DNA of 64,000 bases from Alteromonas macleodii ATCC 27126 (GCF_000172635.2 NC_018632.1:3410001-3474000); one strand, 5' to 3'. Positions 1 through 9,221 are shown, counted from the first letter of the stretch. Notes: a model not told the origin generated them from the letters alone. A program made the numbers and translations.

Positions 1-1
1 T

Positions 2-685
2 ACCCGCGTTGAGTGGGTACCCAAAAGCGCCGATTGCAAGCAGATGGTATTGCGCAACACCACAGCCTGGGTAGCAACCGTCTACAAGATATTAGGTTCT
101 GCCTGTAAACTGAATGCCGTTACCTTTACGTTTCCTTTGAGCGATTCGGAAAAAGCCATGCTAGCGATGTGGTTCAATTGTGAGGTGGTTGATAACGCCA
201 ACACCAACGCCATTATTTTTCCTCAGCACCTTTTACATATTCCATTTACCAGCGAGAACAAAGCGATGTTTAGTGCGCTCGTAAAAGTATCCGAAGAAGA
301 ACTAATGGCGAGCAGAGGCGGCGACCGTGTTCAATTTGCCAATAGCCAGTTCACCGCCAATCAGCATGAAGACATAAGTCATAGAGTCGTTGCGCTTTTA
401 AAAGCCAATCCAACCTTAAAAGGCTGCGATCAGCAACGCATAGCCAATGCACTTTTTATCAGTCCGCGCACCTTACAGCGAAAATTGAAGCAAAGTGGCA
501 CTAGTTTTCAACAAATTCTCAATAGCGAACGCAAAGCCCGCTTAGATGATTTGCTGAAACATCACTCCATCGCTGATACCGCAGATTTATTGGGGTTTCA
601 GGAACAATCATCATTTACCCACGCCTTTAAAAAGTGGTACTCAACAACACCACTGAAATACCAAAAACAACTTTTAGCGCCTTAA
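2..685 (+). CDS. AraC-family transcriptional regulator, 5' end outside window
   Basis: This is a DNA-binding regulator cut by the left edge of the window. An ATG lies at 44, but the frame stays open back to base 2 and those codons read like part of the same domain, so the real start is outside. The first ~140 visible residues resemble the N-terminal sensor domain of ORUF/Arabinose_bd-type AraC regulators. The last ~90 residues form the HTH_18 domain: 'IANALFISPRTLQRKL' is the first recognition helix and 'DTADLLGFQEQSSFTHAFKKW' is split around the second helix-turn-helix, ending in the usual 'TTPLKYQ'. The target genes and effector cannot be inferred, because the neighbour on the left is not visible. 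The family call is secure and the function is unknown. Confidence 0.88.
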   Translation, partial: TRVEWVPKSADCKQMVLRNTTAWVATVYKILGSACKLNAVTFTFPLSDSEKAMLAMWFNCEVVDNANTNAIIFPQHLLHIPFTSENKAMFSALVKVSEEELMASRGGDRVQFANSQFTANQHEDISHRVVALLKANPTLKGCDQQRIANALFISPRTLQRKLKQSGTSFQQILNSERKARLDDLLKHHSIADTADLLGFQEQSSFTHAFKKWYSTTPLKYQKQLLAP

Positions 686-755
686 AGCTAATGTCCACTT
701 CCTTATCGCCGAACTATTAAGTCGCGTTGAAAAACAACCGATAAAAAGCAATCGC

Positions 756-848
756 CCTAGGGCCTGTTGACCTTTGGTGTACATTCGCCTTGTCTAGATG
801 GCACACAGACCGCTGCCAAATGTACAACAAAGGTCAACAGGCCCTAGG
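756..848. repeat. Long inverted repeat, 30-bp arms around a 33-nt centre
   Basis: The arms at 756-785 and 819-848 are reverse complements at 29 of 30 positions, beginning CCTAGGGCCTGTTGACCTTT. The 33-nt centre contains a smaller inverted repeat, TGGCA...TGCCA (799-803 and 814-818). The element fills most of the 293-bp gap between the AraC-type gene and the next gene. It has no U-tract, so it is not a typical terminator. It looks like a dispersed palindromic element (REP or MITE type), but no second copy occurs in this window. Confidence 0.8.
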
Positions 849-978
849 TTAGTCTCTTAATCTTTTAGTATGAAATGGTAATGTTTAGCTATCGCAATGG
901 TGAATATTAAACTAATGTGACGTAGTAAGCGTAGGTATTAGCAAGTGTCCAGCAACGCTAACTCACAGGAGATGCGCT

Positions 979-1389
979 ATGATCGACCGTCCAGTTACAT
1001 TGCCAACGCCATTAAACGTACTCGTGTCGAAGTCACTAAGCTTATGTGAGCTTATATTACCCGTATGCGATGTGTTTTACCCCTTTGCTGCCATCTATGA
1101 AAACGGCCGAGTAGGTTGTATTTTCAACGACGAAACACAAGGTCAAAAGCGAGAGTCACAGCTTATCGAGCAGCTTCAGTGGCGAATTATCGATACCACC
1201 ACCGACACAAACAGCTACAGCGTATTGGTTTATGCTGCGGCGGTTAATACCCAAGACAGTAAAACCCTCGACGCCATTGCCATAGCCACTGCTACACCAA
1301 ATCATGAAGAGCGTTTGATTCTTTACCCTTATTACAAAGTTGATGATAAGGTAGTCATATCGCCACCAATTGATACGGTTACCCGGTGA
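979..1389 (+). CDS. Unknown protein, 136 aa
   Basis: I do not recognise this protein. The ATG at 979 is preceded by a good ribosome site (AGGAG at 966-970), which supports a real gene. There is no signal peptide or membrane segment. The sequence looks like a small globular alpha/beta protein: hydrophobic strands such as 'CELILPVCDVFYPFAAIY' alternate with polar stretches, and the C-terminus is 'VVISPPIDTVTR'. It stands alone, with a long inverted repeat upstream and a hairpin downstream at 1427-1460. An overlapping reading frame on the other strand is considered a shadow. Confidence 0.6.
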   Translation: MIDRPVTLPTPLNVLVSKSLSLCELILPVCDVFYPFAAIYENGRVGCIFNDETQGQKRESQLIEQLQWRIIDTTTDTNSYSVLVYAAAVNTQDSKTLDAIAIATATPNHEERLILYPYYKVDDKVVISPPIDTVTR

Positions 1390-1426
1390 AATTCGAGCGA
1401 CTTTATATTTTAAACCGAGCAGAATT

Positions 1427-1460
1427 GCAGACACGTTAGTAATTTTAAAAACGTGTCTGC
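1427..1460 (+). terminator. Hairpin downstream of the 136-aa gene
   Basis: GCAGACACGTT (1427-1437) pairs with AACGTGTCTGC (1450-1460), an 11-bp perfect stem with a 12-nt AT-rich loop. Only three T residues follow, so this is a moderate terminator candidate. The remaining ~230 bases up to the next gene hold a possible promoter (TTGCCA at 1622-1627, 16-nt spacer, TAGCAT at 1644-1649) and nothing else I can identify. Confidence 0.5.
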
Positions 1461-1689
1461 TTTCGTATCAGCTCAAACTTCTATTGAACGACGTATCTCG
1501 GCGTAGACCATAAACGGTCAATAATGAGGCCTTGGAAAGGTAGGCCGCTAGTAGGTGTGCAATACCTTTTACATTCGTTGTTACGATTAAAATTTTTTGT
1601 ACTGTCATGGGCTGTCTTTGCTTGCCAAATCCCATTGGTCTGCTAGCATTCAGCCCAAAATTCATTAGCAAAATTAGGGATTAGTTATT

Positions 1690-2892
1690 ATGTCTCGCGT
1701 TTTAATTATTGGTGCTGGCGGTGTTGCGTCGGTAACTGTGAAAAAATGTGCACGTTTACCGCAACATTTCGACGAAATTTACTTAGCAAGCCGCACGGTA
1801 TCTAAGTGTGAAGCGCTACAGCAAGAAGTAGGTGCAGATCGCGTTAAGGGTGTTTTCGCTGTTGATGCTGACAACGCAAAAGAAGTGGAAGCACTTATCA
1901 ACGAAGTAAAGCCAGACCTAGTAATCAACCTTGCGTTGCCATATCAAGACCTTCCAATCATGGATGCATGTCTTGCAACTAATACTGATTACCTAGACAC
2001 CGCCAATTACGAGCCTAAAGACGAAGCGAAGTTTGAATACTCGTGGCAGTGGGCTTACCAAGACAAGTTTAAAGACGCGGGCATTATGGCCCTTCTTGGC
2101 AGTGGCTTTGATCCAGGTGTAACTAACGTTTACACAGCATATGCAGCTAAGCATTACTTCGACGAAATCCACTATCTTGATATCGTAGACTGTAATGGCG
2201 GCGATCACGGCCAGGCTTTCGCGACTAACTTCAACCCTGAAATCAACATTCGTGAGATTACCCAACGCGGTCGCTATTGGGAAAACGGCGAGTGGAAAGA
2301 AACCGATCCGTTAAGCGTACGTGAAGATCTGGACTATCAAAACATTGGTGTTCGCGCATCTTACCTGATGTTCCACGAAGAGCTAGAGTCTATTGTTAAG
2401 CACTTCCCTACCCTTAAGCGTGCACGCTTCTGGATGACCTTTGGCGATGCTTACCTTAACCACCTGCGTGTACTTGAAGGTATTGGTATGACTAGCATTG
2501 AGCCAGTTGAATTCCAAGGCCAGAAGATTGTACCACTAGAGTTCTTGAAAGCAGTACTTCCTAACCCAGGCTCACTTGCTGAAGGTTATAGCGGTATGAC
2601 GTGCATTGGCACTTACATCACAGGCATTAAAGACGGCAAAGAAAAAACTATCTTTATCTATAACAACTGTGACCACGCGAAATGTAACGAAGAGGTAGGC
2701 GCGCAAGCAGTATCTTACACCACAGGTGTTCCTGCGATGATTGGCGCAGCGCTTATGCTTAACGGCACATGGAAAGAAGCAGGTGTATGGAACATGGAAC
2801 AATTCGATCCAGACCCATTCATGGATATGCTTAACGAGCATGGTCTGCCATGGCACGTACTCGAATGTGAAGGTAGCCCTTTCACTAAATAA
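1690..2892 (+). CDS. Carboxynorspermidine/carboxyspermidine dehydrogenase
   Basis: This 400-aa cytosolic enzyme belongs to the saccharopine-dehydrogenase family. It condenses aspartate-beta-semialdehyde with a diamine (putrescine or diaminopropane) and reduces the product with NADPH to carboxyspermidine or carboxynorspermidine. The Rossmann motif 'VLIIGAGGVASVTVKKC' is at the N-terminus, and 'GSGFDPGVTNVYTAYA' near residue 138 is typical of the family. The ATG follows AGGGA at about 1676. The partner decarboxylase lies just downstream, so the two form the alternative spermidine pathway used in Vibrio and relatives instead of SpeD/SpeE. Length matches the family. Whether the main product is spermidine or norspermidine cannot be read from sequence. 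Confidence 0.93.
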   Translation: MSRVLIIGAGGVASVTVKKCARLPQHFDEIYLASRTVSKCEALQQEVGADRVKGVFAVDADNAKEVEALINEVKPDLVINLALPYQDLPIMDACLATNTDYLDTANYEPKDEAKFEYSWQWAYQDKFKDAGIMALLGSGFDPGVTNVYTAYAAKHYFDEIHYLDIVDCNGGDHGQAFATNFNPEINIREITQRGRYWENGEWKETDPLSVREDLDYQNIGVRASYLMFHEELESIVKHFPTLKRARFWMTFGDAYLNHLRVLEGIGMTSIEPVEFQGQKIVPLEFLKAVLPNPGSLAEGYSGMTCIGTYITGIKDGKEKTIFIYNNCDHAKCNEEVGAQAVSYTTGVPAMIGAALMLNGTWKEAGVWNMEQFDPDPFMDMLNEHGLPWHVLECEGSPFTK

Positions 2893-2903
2893 TTGAAACA
2901 TCA

Positions 2904-2930
2904 GGGCGCTTAATTCAAGCGCCCTTTTTT
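2904..2930 (+). terminator. Rho-independent terminator after the dehydrogenase
   Basis: GGGCGCT (2904-2910) pairs with AGCGCCC (2918-2924), followed by six T residues (2925-2930). It is a compact, strong-looking terminator. It lies between two genes of the same pathway, so the decarboxylase gene probably has its own promoter or relies on read-through. Confidence 0.85.
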
Positions 2931-3068
2931 ATTAACGCCACTATTTAAATCTAGATCAGATTACTGGAATGTAGGATACAGAGTAGTTTTGAGCTACGAC
3001 CTGTAATGTAATACATTAGGCGTTTGATAAATGTTGAAAGCCGTTTTATTTTTTGGAGCTTTATCCCA

Positions 3069-4199
3069 TTGACCGATTTAACTCAACGTACTGATATTCC
3101 CTCTCCTTGCTACGTGCTTGAAGAAGCAAAATTAATTAAAAACCTTGAGCTGATGAAACGGGTTCAAGACGAATCTGGCGCGCGTATTATCTTGGCGCTT
3201 AAAGGCTTTTCTATGTGGTCTTGCTTCGACATCATCAAACAGTACTTACACGGAGCAACGGCCAGTTCGGTTTGGGAAGCGAAACTTGCTGCAGAGATGG
3301 GTAAAGAAGTTCACGCATATTCTCCTGCGTACAAGGTTAATGACGCAAAGGAATTGGCGGGTCTTGTTAATCACCTGTCTTTTAATAGTTTGACCCAGTG
3401 GAACGCGCATAAAGACGTGCTAGCAGGCGTGTCGTTAGGCCTTCGCATAAACCCTGAGCATCAAGAAGCAGATACGCCACTGTACGACCCAGCTGCACCA
3501 GGTTCGCGCTTAGGCATACGTGCTAGTGAGCTAGAAGGCGCAGACTTATCGGGTATTGAAGGATTTCACTGCCACAACCTTTGTGAGTGTGATTCTTTTG
3601 CTACTGCACGCACGCTTGAAGCCATTGAAAAGCGTTTTGGCAAATGGCTTGGTCAATTAAAGTGGTTAAACCTAGGTGGCGGACACCTGATGACCCGTGA
3701 AGGGTATGATGTTGAGCACCTCATCAACACATTAAAAGACTTTAAAGCCCGTTACCCACACCTAGACGTAATTCTTGAGCCAGGGTCTGCGGTAGCATGG
3801 CAGACAGGGCCATTAATTTGCGAAGTGGTTGATATGGTAGAAAATGACGGAGATATCGCTATTCTAGACATTTCAGCTACTGCACATATGCCAGATGTAC
3901 TGGAAATGCCTTATCGACCTACAATTTTGAGCGCGGGTATGCCTGATGAAAAAGCATATAATGTGAAGCTAGGTGGCAATTCGTGCCTTGCTGGCGATGT
4001 CATTGATACCTACTCATTCGATGCGCCGCTTAAGGCCGGCGATCGATTACAGTTTGAGGATATGATGCATTACACCATGGTAAAAACCACCTTCTTCAAC
4101 GGTGTAGAGCATCCTGCTATCGGCATCCTGCGTTCTAACGGCGATTTCGAACTAGTTCGCGAATTTAGCTACGAAGACTTTAAAGGTCGTTTGTCTTAA
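3069..4199 (+). CDS. nspC: Carboxynorspermidine decarboxylase
   Basis: This PLP-dependent decarboxylase of the alanine-racemase fold type III group removes CO2 from carboxynorspermidine or carboxyspermidine, the last step of the pathway begun by the upstream gene. The PLP lysine lies in 'IILALKGFSMWSCFDII', and 'EGFHCHNLCECDSF', 'WLNLGGGHLMT' and 'GNSCLAGDVIDTYSFD' are typical of NspC. An upstream ATG at 3024 would add 15 residues with no counterpart in the family. I prefer the TTG at 3069, with GGAG at 3055-3058 ten bases before it, giving 376 aa. The family call is firm and the start is less certain. Confidence 0.93.
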   Translation: MTDLTQRTDIPSPCYVLEEAKLIKNLELMKRVQDESGARIILALKGFSMWSCFDIIKQYLHGATASSVWEAKLAAEMGKEVHAYSPAYKVNDAKELAGLVNHLSFNSLTQWNAHKDVLAGVSLGLRINPEHQEADTPLYDPAAPGSRLGIRASELEGADLSGIEGFHCHNLCECDSFATARTLEAIEKRFGKWLGQLKWLNLGGGHLMTREGYDVEHLINTLKDFKARYPHLDVILEPGSAVAWQTGPLICEVVDMVENDGDIAILDISATAHMPDVLEMPYRPTILSAGMPDEKAYNVKLGGNSCLAGDVIDTYSFDAPLKAGDRLQFEDMMHYTMVKTTFFNGVEHPAIGILRSNGDFELVREFSYEDFKGRLS

Positions 4200-4244
4200 T
4201 TAGCTTTTTTGTAATTGGCTAATTGTTCATAAGCCTTTTTACGG

Positions 4245-4274
4245 GCAAGCTGTTTGATTAAACAAACAGCTTGC
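4245..4274 (+). terminator. Hairpin after nspC
   Basis: GCAAGCTGTTTG (4245-4256) and CAAACAGCTTGC (4263-4274) form a perfect 12-bp stem with a 6-nt loop. The following sequence is AT-rich but not a clean T run. It is a probable terminator for nspC. Confidence 0.6.
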
Positions 4275-4427
4275 TAATTTACACGGCTCACACAGTAAAT
4301 TCCCTACTATCTGATTCACCTTAATCAATGAACCCCTCATTTTTCTCAGGTTAATATTAAACCCAAATATGAGTTAATAGTCACCAGAGAAGACTGATGC
4401 GAACACTAAGTAGTTTTAGATAACTAC

Positions 4428-5264
4428 TTAAGAAAATAACGCCCTCTTCATCAGCTTAAAATTCACCTTCCAATTTGTCTTAATTTTATGCTTTAGCGCG
4501 CTTTTTCTACTGACTTTGGGATCTTCAACGTTTGCAATAACGTCTTCAAGGGCTGCAGGGTGTAAATTAAAATCTTCAACCCTTTCTTTTGGAACATTTC
4601 CATAGCCTTTATATTCATTCACCTTGTTTTCAAAATGAATAATCGACATCCACATTCGCTTTCCTCTGACAGGCGTCAGTTCTTTTACACCACTCCAATA
4701 TCCGTGCCTTTCTTGACACCAGATGGTTTTAAAATCTTCACTTTTTTCAATTAAACTCATAAACGGATTATGCACATGTGAGTGCAGGCCTAGCCTTACA
4801 CGAGGCGCTACCTGCAGCGTATATCCGTCAACAAAGTCAATTGCCATAAAAGATTGCTCTGAAAATTGATTCTGTACTTCTTTAACGAAGTCTTGGTGAA
4901 GGCTATCATCGTTATCAAGCCTCGTCGTAATAAGAAAGGGGGCTGTTAATCTGGACGCTATTTCTTTTTTTATAGACGGGTAAAAGTTTTCCATTCCGTC
5001 TGCGTAAATAGGGATAAAATTGGAGAATTTTGAAGCTAGCTCGTTTATTTTTTCGCGATAAATTTCTGGTGTATTCGTATCGAAAAATACTAGCCATTCA
5101 AAGTTTTTTACCGTTTGAGATTTTATAGACGAATAACAGTACTGCTCAAACAGCTTCAATCTGTTTTCCATCCAGCTATCAGTTAAAACTTTGGATTGAG
5201 ATTTGGTCTCATCCCAACCTTTTTTTCGAAGATTAAAGCGCGTTAATATGAAATGCTGAAACAT
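4428..5264 (-). CDS. Putative glycosyltransferase, rhamnosyltransferase-like (PF11316 type)
   Basis: This 278-aa protein resembles the 'putative rhamnosyl transferase' group, a GT-A fold family. Visible marks are the start 'MFQHFILTRFNLR', 'FEWLVFFDTNTP' and the metal/nucleotide-sugar motif 'TTRLDNDDSLHQDFV' near residue 115. The C-terminal 40 residues are basic, which suits membrane or polysaccharide association. There is no signal peptide. The gene stands alone on the minus strand and is visibly more AT-rich than its neighbours, suggesting acquisition by transfer. The acceptor (cell-surface or extracellular glycan) is unknown. Confidence 0.75.
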   Translation of the reverse strand: MFQHFILTRFNLRKKGWDETKSQSKVLTDSWMENRLKLFEQYCYSSIKSQTVKNFEWLVFFDTNTPEIYREKINELASKFSNFIPIYADGMENFYPSIKKEIASRLTAPFLITTRLDNDDSLHQDFVKEVQNQFSEQSFMAIDFVDGYTLQVAPRVRLGLHSHVHNPFMSLIEKSEDFKTIWCQERHGYWSGVKELTPVRGKRMWMSIIHFENKVNEYKGYGNVPKERVEDFNLHPAALEDVIANVEDPKVSRKSALKHKIKTNWKVNFKLMKRALFS

Positions 5265-5534
5265 GATAATGCCGTTGAATATAAGAAAATGAATTTACAA
5301 AGAAAAAGAATGCAAAAGGAATATTGAAATAATACCAATAAAAACTATTCTTTTACGAAATTTTTTCTTTTTCTTTGTTAACTAAGACCCACAAAACGTT
5401 GATTCGCTCACATTATTTCCTGAAAAAGGAAAAACTGAATTGATTTCAGGTCAGAGCGAGGCCTTAGCATTCAAGTAAACAACGTAGGAATTCATCGCGC
5501 ATTGATTTTTATGGCGGCGCGATGGGGTTAGTGG

Positions 5535-5798
5535 CTATACAACTCCACTTCCCGACGCCGCCTCAGATTTGTCTATCTCACCTTCAGCCAACACTTCGTC
5601 ATCTAACTCAATTTTAAATGACGTTCCTGCTTTTCCATGCAGGCTATAACGAAAGCCGTACATTTCGCCTTCATTAAGAGAAACTTCCGCAAAGGTATTA
5701 GGGTGGATTAAGTCGTAAACACCTGAGTCGTTAGCTTGAGAAAATATATCAACTAACCATTTTCCTTCTGACATGGTGATTTTGAGTGTTTTTGTCAT
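5535..5798 (-). CDS. Unknown small protein, 87 aa
   Basis: I do not recognise this protein. The ATG at 5798 has GGAGG five bases upstream. A further ATG at 5810 overlaps that ribosome site and is less likely. The product is acidic and soluble, with alternating hydrophobic residues suggesting a small beta-rich fold ('TLKITMSEGKWLVDIF', 'MYGFRYSLHGKAG') and a flexible Ser/Gly tail. It lies downstream of rsmI on the same strand with a gap of about 100 bases, and no function is suggested by context. The 270 bases between it and the glycosyltransferase hold no gene that I can see. Confidence 0.6.
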   Translation of the reverse strand: MTKTLKITMSEGKWLVDIFSQANDSGVYDLIHPNTFAEVSLNEGEMYGFRYSLHGKAGTSFKIELDDEVLAEGEIDKSEAASGSGVV

Positions 5799-5896
5799 AT
5801 GAGCCTCCATAAACCTCAGTCCTTTTTGAACTGAGCAGTTGACGTGGATTACACTCTTTTGTATTTATTCCAAGGCCCTTAAGATCAACAACGTGT

Positions 5897-6733
5897 TTAC
5901 GCTTTTGCGTCTAGCCCAGCTTGATAAAGCGCATTCTTTTTCAAGTCATAGTGAGTGGCGACCACCGCCGCGGCCTTTTTAAGCGGCATGTGCTCACACA
6001 AAACACTTAGCAACGACATTGCCTCACTGGGTATCGCCTGGTCACTTACCTTCGCGGGACCAATCATGACGACGAATTCGCCTTTCTGGTGCGCAACATC
6101 CGCATTGAGATAATCAATTACATCTTGCGCGCTGCCACTCACGTAGGTTTCGAAGGTTTTGGATAGCTCTTTCGCTACAACAATCTGGCGTTCGCCTAAA
6201 ACGCGCTGTATATCAGTAACGGTGTCTAAAATTCGTCGTGGGGCTTCATAGTAAACTGTGGTGAACGTTCGATCTATTAGCGCTGACAACACGCTTTCAC
6301 GTGCCTGCACTTTAACCGGTAGGAATCCTTCAAAAATAAACTTGTCTGTCGGCAGTCCCGACGCGCTTAATGCTGTTATTGCAGCACATGGGCCCGGCAG
6401 AGCGCTAACCGGAATACCTTGCTCACGGCACTTGCGTACCAAAACAAAGCCCGGGTCGCTGATTAACGGCGTTCCAGCATCACTTATTAATGCTACCGAC
6501 TCGCCGCCCTTTAAACGCTCACAAAGCATTGCTGTGCGCTTATCTTCGTTATGCTCGTGCAGAGAAAGAGTTTTCGTTCCAATGCTAAAGTGCTGTAAGA
6601 GTCGAGCGCTGTGACGGGTGTCCTCGGCAGCGATCCAGCTTACTTCACTTAATACGCGTATTGCTCTGGCACTTATGTCGTCTAAATTACCGATAGGTGT
6701 TGGAACAATATATAAGGTGGCGGTGTCTGTCAT
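5897..6733 (-). CDS. rsmI: 16S rRNA 2'-O-ribose C1402 methyltransferase
   Basis: RsmI methylates the 2'-hydroxyl of C1402 in 16S rRNA, in the decoding centre, using S-adenosylmethionine. The 278-aa product has the tetrapyrrole-methylase fold: 'LYIVPTPIGNLDDISARA' at the N-terminus, 'WIAAEDTRHSARLL', and the SAM-site motif 'ALISDAGTPLISDPG' near residue 80, followed by 'PGPCAAITALSASGLP'. It is divergent from lpoA across 141 bases, the same arrangement as yraL/yraM in E. coli. The call is secure. Confidence 0.97.
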   Translation of the reverse strand: MTDTATLYIVPTPIGNLDDISARAIRVLSEVSWIAAEDTRHSARLLQHFSIGTKTLSLHEHNEDKRTAMLCERLKGGESVALISDAGTPLISDPGFVLVRKCREQGIPVSALPGPCAAITALSASGLPTDKFIFEGFLPVKVQARESVLSALIDRTFTTVYYEAPRRILDTVTDIQRVLGERQIVVAKELSKTFETYVSGSAQDVIDYLNADVAHQKGEFVVMIGPAKVSDQAIPSEAMSLLSVLCEHMPLKKAAAVVATHYDLKKNALYQAGLDAKA

Positions 6734-6874
6734 AACAGTGATTAAGTCTTACGTTAATTTTGAAGAATATGCGATAAGTGTATCACGCCATTAGTCCAGA
6801 TTATGCTGGCAAGCGTAGATTTTCACACTGGTTAAGATAAACTTGGCCTATAACGATGTAAAAGGAATGAAACT

Positions 6875-8875
6875 GTGCGTCATATTGGACAAGCTGGAAA
6901 AATCTTTACGCTATCAGCCGTCGCTTCTGTATTGGTGCTAACGGGCTGTGGAAGTACACCTAAAACCCAGTCAAAGCCTGTGGTAGTGGAACCTACCCCA
7001 ATTGAAACCACACAGGTTGAAGATAACGTCACGCCTGAGCACAAACTCCTTGAAGCAAAAAAAGTATGGGAGCGCACCCGCAACAAAGAACAGCGCGATA
7101 CGCTGTTGCTGCAAGCGGCTGACCTGTACCTTCAAAATCAACAGCCCGTTTTGGCTCAGCAAGTGCTATATGAGGTAAAAGAAGACGGTATTTCAGGTGT
7201 AAATCAATCTTATTACGCCCTTCTGGTAACCAAAGCCTATGCGGGAATGCCTGATGCCTCGGCAGAAGAATTGCTGGCTATGTTGGATGGCGTAACCGGT
7301 ACAGGCGAAACCGCATTCCAAAAAGCGGAGCTTCAAACCCAGCTCTTCACGCAGCAAGGCAACCTGGCTGCGGCAGCGAATAGCGTATTAAAGACCAATC
7401 TTACTGACGATGAAAAAGTGCAACAAGTTTGGCAGTGGATTACCTCCATTCCTGCATCGTCACTAGATTCAGTAGGCAGTGCTTATCCCGACCTTTCTCC
7501 TTTCATTACTCTTCGCGAACTAACCGAAGAAAACGCGTCGTCACCGGAAAAATTAGCCAAAAGCCTGCAGCAATTTAAGCAGGTTTATCGCGGTCATGTA
7601 TTAGAAAACGCTTTGCCTGAAAACGTAATTGAAGCAACCCAGCTTACCGATGCTGGCGCCAACGATATTGCGGTTTTACTACCACTTTCTGGCAGGTTAG
7701 CTCGCACAGGACAAGTAGTTAAAAATGGCATCATGGCGGCTTATTACACCGATGTTGAAAAGCGCCAAGATGAACACCTTCTACCTCGTCTTCGTTTTAT
7801 CGACACCAACGAAGTAGATACACAGCATTTACTCAGCGAAATTGGCGATACCAAGTTCATCATTGGCCCTCTTTTAAAAGACACTGTTGAACGTTTAATT
7901 CCCAGTTTGCCGCTTGGTGTGAACGTACTTGCATTAAATAGGCCTGACGAATTGCCAGACAATGCGTCTGCTAAAGGGTTGGCAACAGGATCGTCAAATC
8001 CGGCGATAGCCGATGATGCTCTTGCCTCTGGTACAGGTCTCGCAGGTGATGACACACAAAATGAACTCCACTCATTAGGCTTGCCTACCTCGCTGAATTA
8101 TTACGGGCTAGCACCAGAAGATGAAGCAAAGCAGCTTGCTGAATTTATCTTTAATAAAGGATATCGTGCGCCTATCGTTATTGCCGCACAAAGCAGTCTG
8201 TACCAGCGAATGGACGACACCTTTAAAAAGCACTGGCGAATACTCAACAATCAGGAAAACAAGCAGCGCGCCAACATAACGTCGGTATCGTTTAACGACA
8301 GTAATTCACTTCGAGAGGGAATTACACAGGCGCTAGATGTGGCGCAAAGCAACGAGCGTATCAATCAAATTGAGTACATGACAAATGATGAAGTGTACAA
8401 CATGCCTCGCAGTAGGCGTGATATTGATGCCATTGTTGCATTTGCCTCACCTCAAGACACAGAACTGCTTAACCCCATTATCGAAGCGAGCTTAAACCCT
8501 TACGATGGCAAACAAGTCCCCGTGTATGCCACCTCTCGTTCAATGGATTACGACAGCGGGAAAAACCAATGGCGTGACCTGCAGAATGTGCACTTTATCG
8601 ACATGCCTTGGTTAATGCCTTCACATAGTTGGCAACCTCTTCAGCAGGAGGTTGAACAGGCTTGGCAAAATCAAAATACTATGCAAAAACGTTTATTTGC
8701 GTTCGGTTTTGATGCCTATCAGTTGTTGCCTCAGCTAGGCATGCTTAACACGCTGAAGTATCTTTCACACGAAGGGTTAACGGGTACACTTTCCCTTAAT
8801 CAACAAGGTGAAGTAATACGCAAACAGCCTCAGGCAATTATTCGTAACGAAAAAGTTCAAATGCTTTCGGAGTAA
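6875..8875 (+). CDS. lpoA: Penicillin-binding protein activator, outer-membrane lipoprotein
   Basis: LpoA is an outer-membrane lipoprotein that reaches through the periplasm to activate PBP1A during peptidoglycan synthesis. The GTG start at 6875 is eight bases after AAGGA. The signal peptide ends in the lipobox 'LVLTGC', so Cys is residue 25. A TPR-like N-terminal region (~40-230) is followed by a periplasmic-binding-protein-like domain ('DIAVLLPLSGRLARTGQ', then 'IGPLLKDTVERLIPSLP'). The 666-aa length is normal. A linker around residues 365-400 is rich in Ala/Ser/Gly. It is the first gene of the lpoA-yraN unit. Confidence 0.95.
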   Translation: MRHIGQAGKIFTLSAVASVLVLTGCGSTPKTQSKPVVVEPTPIETTQVEDNVTPEHKLLEAKKVWERTRNKEQRDTLLLQAADLYLQNQQPVLAQQVLYEVKEDGISGVNQSYYALLVTKAYAGMPDASAEELLAMLDGVTGTGETAFQKAELQTQLFTQQGNLAAAANSVLKTNLTDDEKVQQVWQWITSIPASSLDSVGSAYPDLSPFITLRELTEENASSPEKLAKSLQQFKQVYRGHVLENALPENVIEATQLTDAGANDIAVLLPLSGRLARTGQVVKNGIMAAYYTDVEKRQDEHLLPRLRFIDTNEVDTQHLLSEIGDTKFIIGPLLKDTVERLIPSLPLGVNVLALNRPDELPDNASAKGLATGSSNPAIADDALASGTGLAGDDTQNELHSLGLPTSLNYYGLAPEDEAKQLAEFIFNKGYRAPIVIAAQSSLYQRMDDTFKKHWRILNNQENKQRANITSVSFNDSNSLREGITQALDVAQSNERINQIEYMTNDEVYNMPRSRRDIDAIVAFASPQDTELLNPIIEASLNPYDGKQVPVYATSRSMDYDSGKNQWRDLQNVHFIDMPWLMPSHSWQPLQQEVEQAWQNQNTMQKRLFAFGFDAYQLLPQLGMLNTLKYLSHEGLTGTLSLNQQGEVIRKQPQAIIRNEKVQMLSE

Positions 8876-8879
8876 AATT

Positions 8880-9221
8880 ATGTCAACACTGCAAGGGAGT
8901 GCAGCAGAAGACAAGGCCTGTAAATATCTTATGGAACAAGGCCTTACCCTTCGATGTCGAAATTACCGCACTCGGCGTGGCGAGCTCGACATTGTAATGC
9001 AAGACGGCAGCACCATAGTGTGCGTTGAAGTTAAATACCGAAGACGAAATCAGTTTGGCAGTGCTCTAGAGTTTGTGACTGCCAAAAAGCTCCAGCGAAT
9101 TCAGGCTGCGTTTGATTTCTATTTGTTAGATAATGGCTTAAATCCAGCGTCTACTTCTCTGCGAATAGACGTTGTTGCCATAGACGGAGACAACCTTCAG
9201 TGGTTGAAGAACGTGGGCTAA
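8880..9221 (+). CDS. yraN: YraN family protein (UPF0102)
   Basis: This 113-aa protein belongs to the UPF0102/YraN family, which has a predicted restriction-endonuclease-like nuclease fold. The conserved core is visible: 'AEDKACKYLMEQGLTL', 'NYRTRRGELDIVMQDG' and 'IVCVEVKYRRRNQFGSALE', with the E-x-D-x-V and E-V-K residues expected of the catalytic centre. The start codon is only 4 bases after the lpoA stop, so the two are cotranscribed. The biological role of the family is not settled. Confidence 0.94.
   Translation: MSTLQGSAAEDKACKYLMEQGLTLRCRNYRTRRGELDIVMQDGSTIVCVEVKYRRRNQFGSALEFVTAKKLQRIQAAFDFYLLDNGLNPASTSLRIDVVAIDGDNLQWLKNVG

Noticed and set aside
1156..1434. Open frame of 92 codons on the minus strand
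   Set aside because: It lies almost wholly antisense to the 979-1389 gene, which has a good ribosome site, and its product shows no recognisable features.
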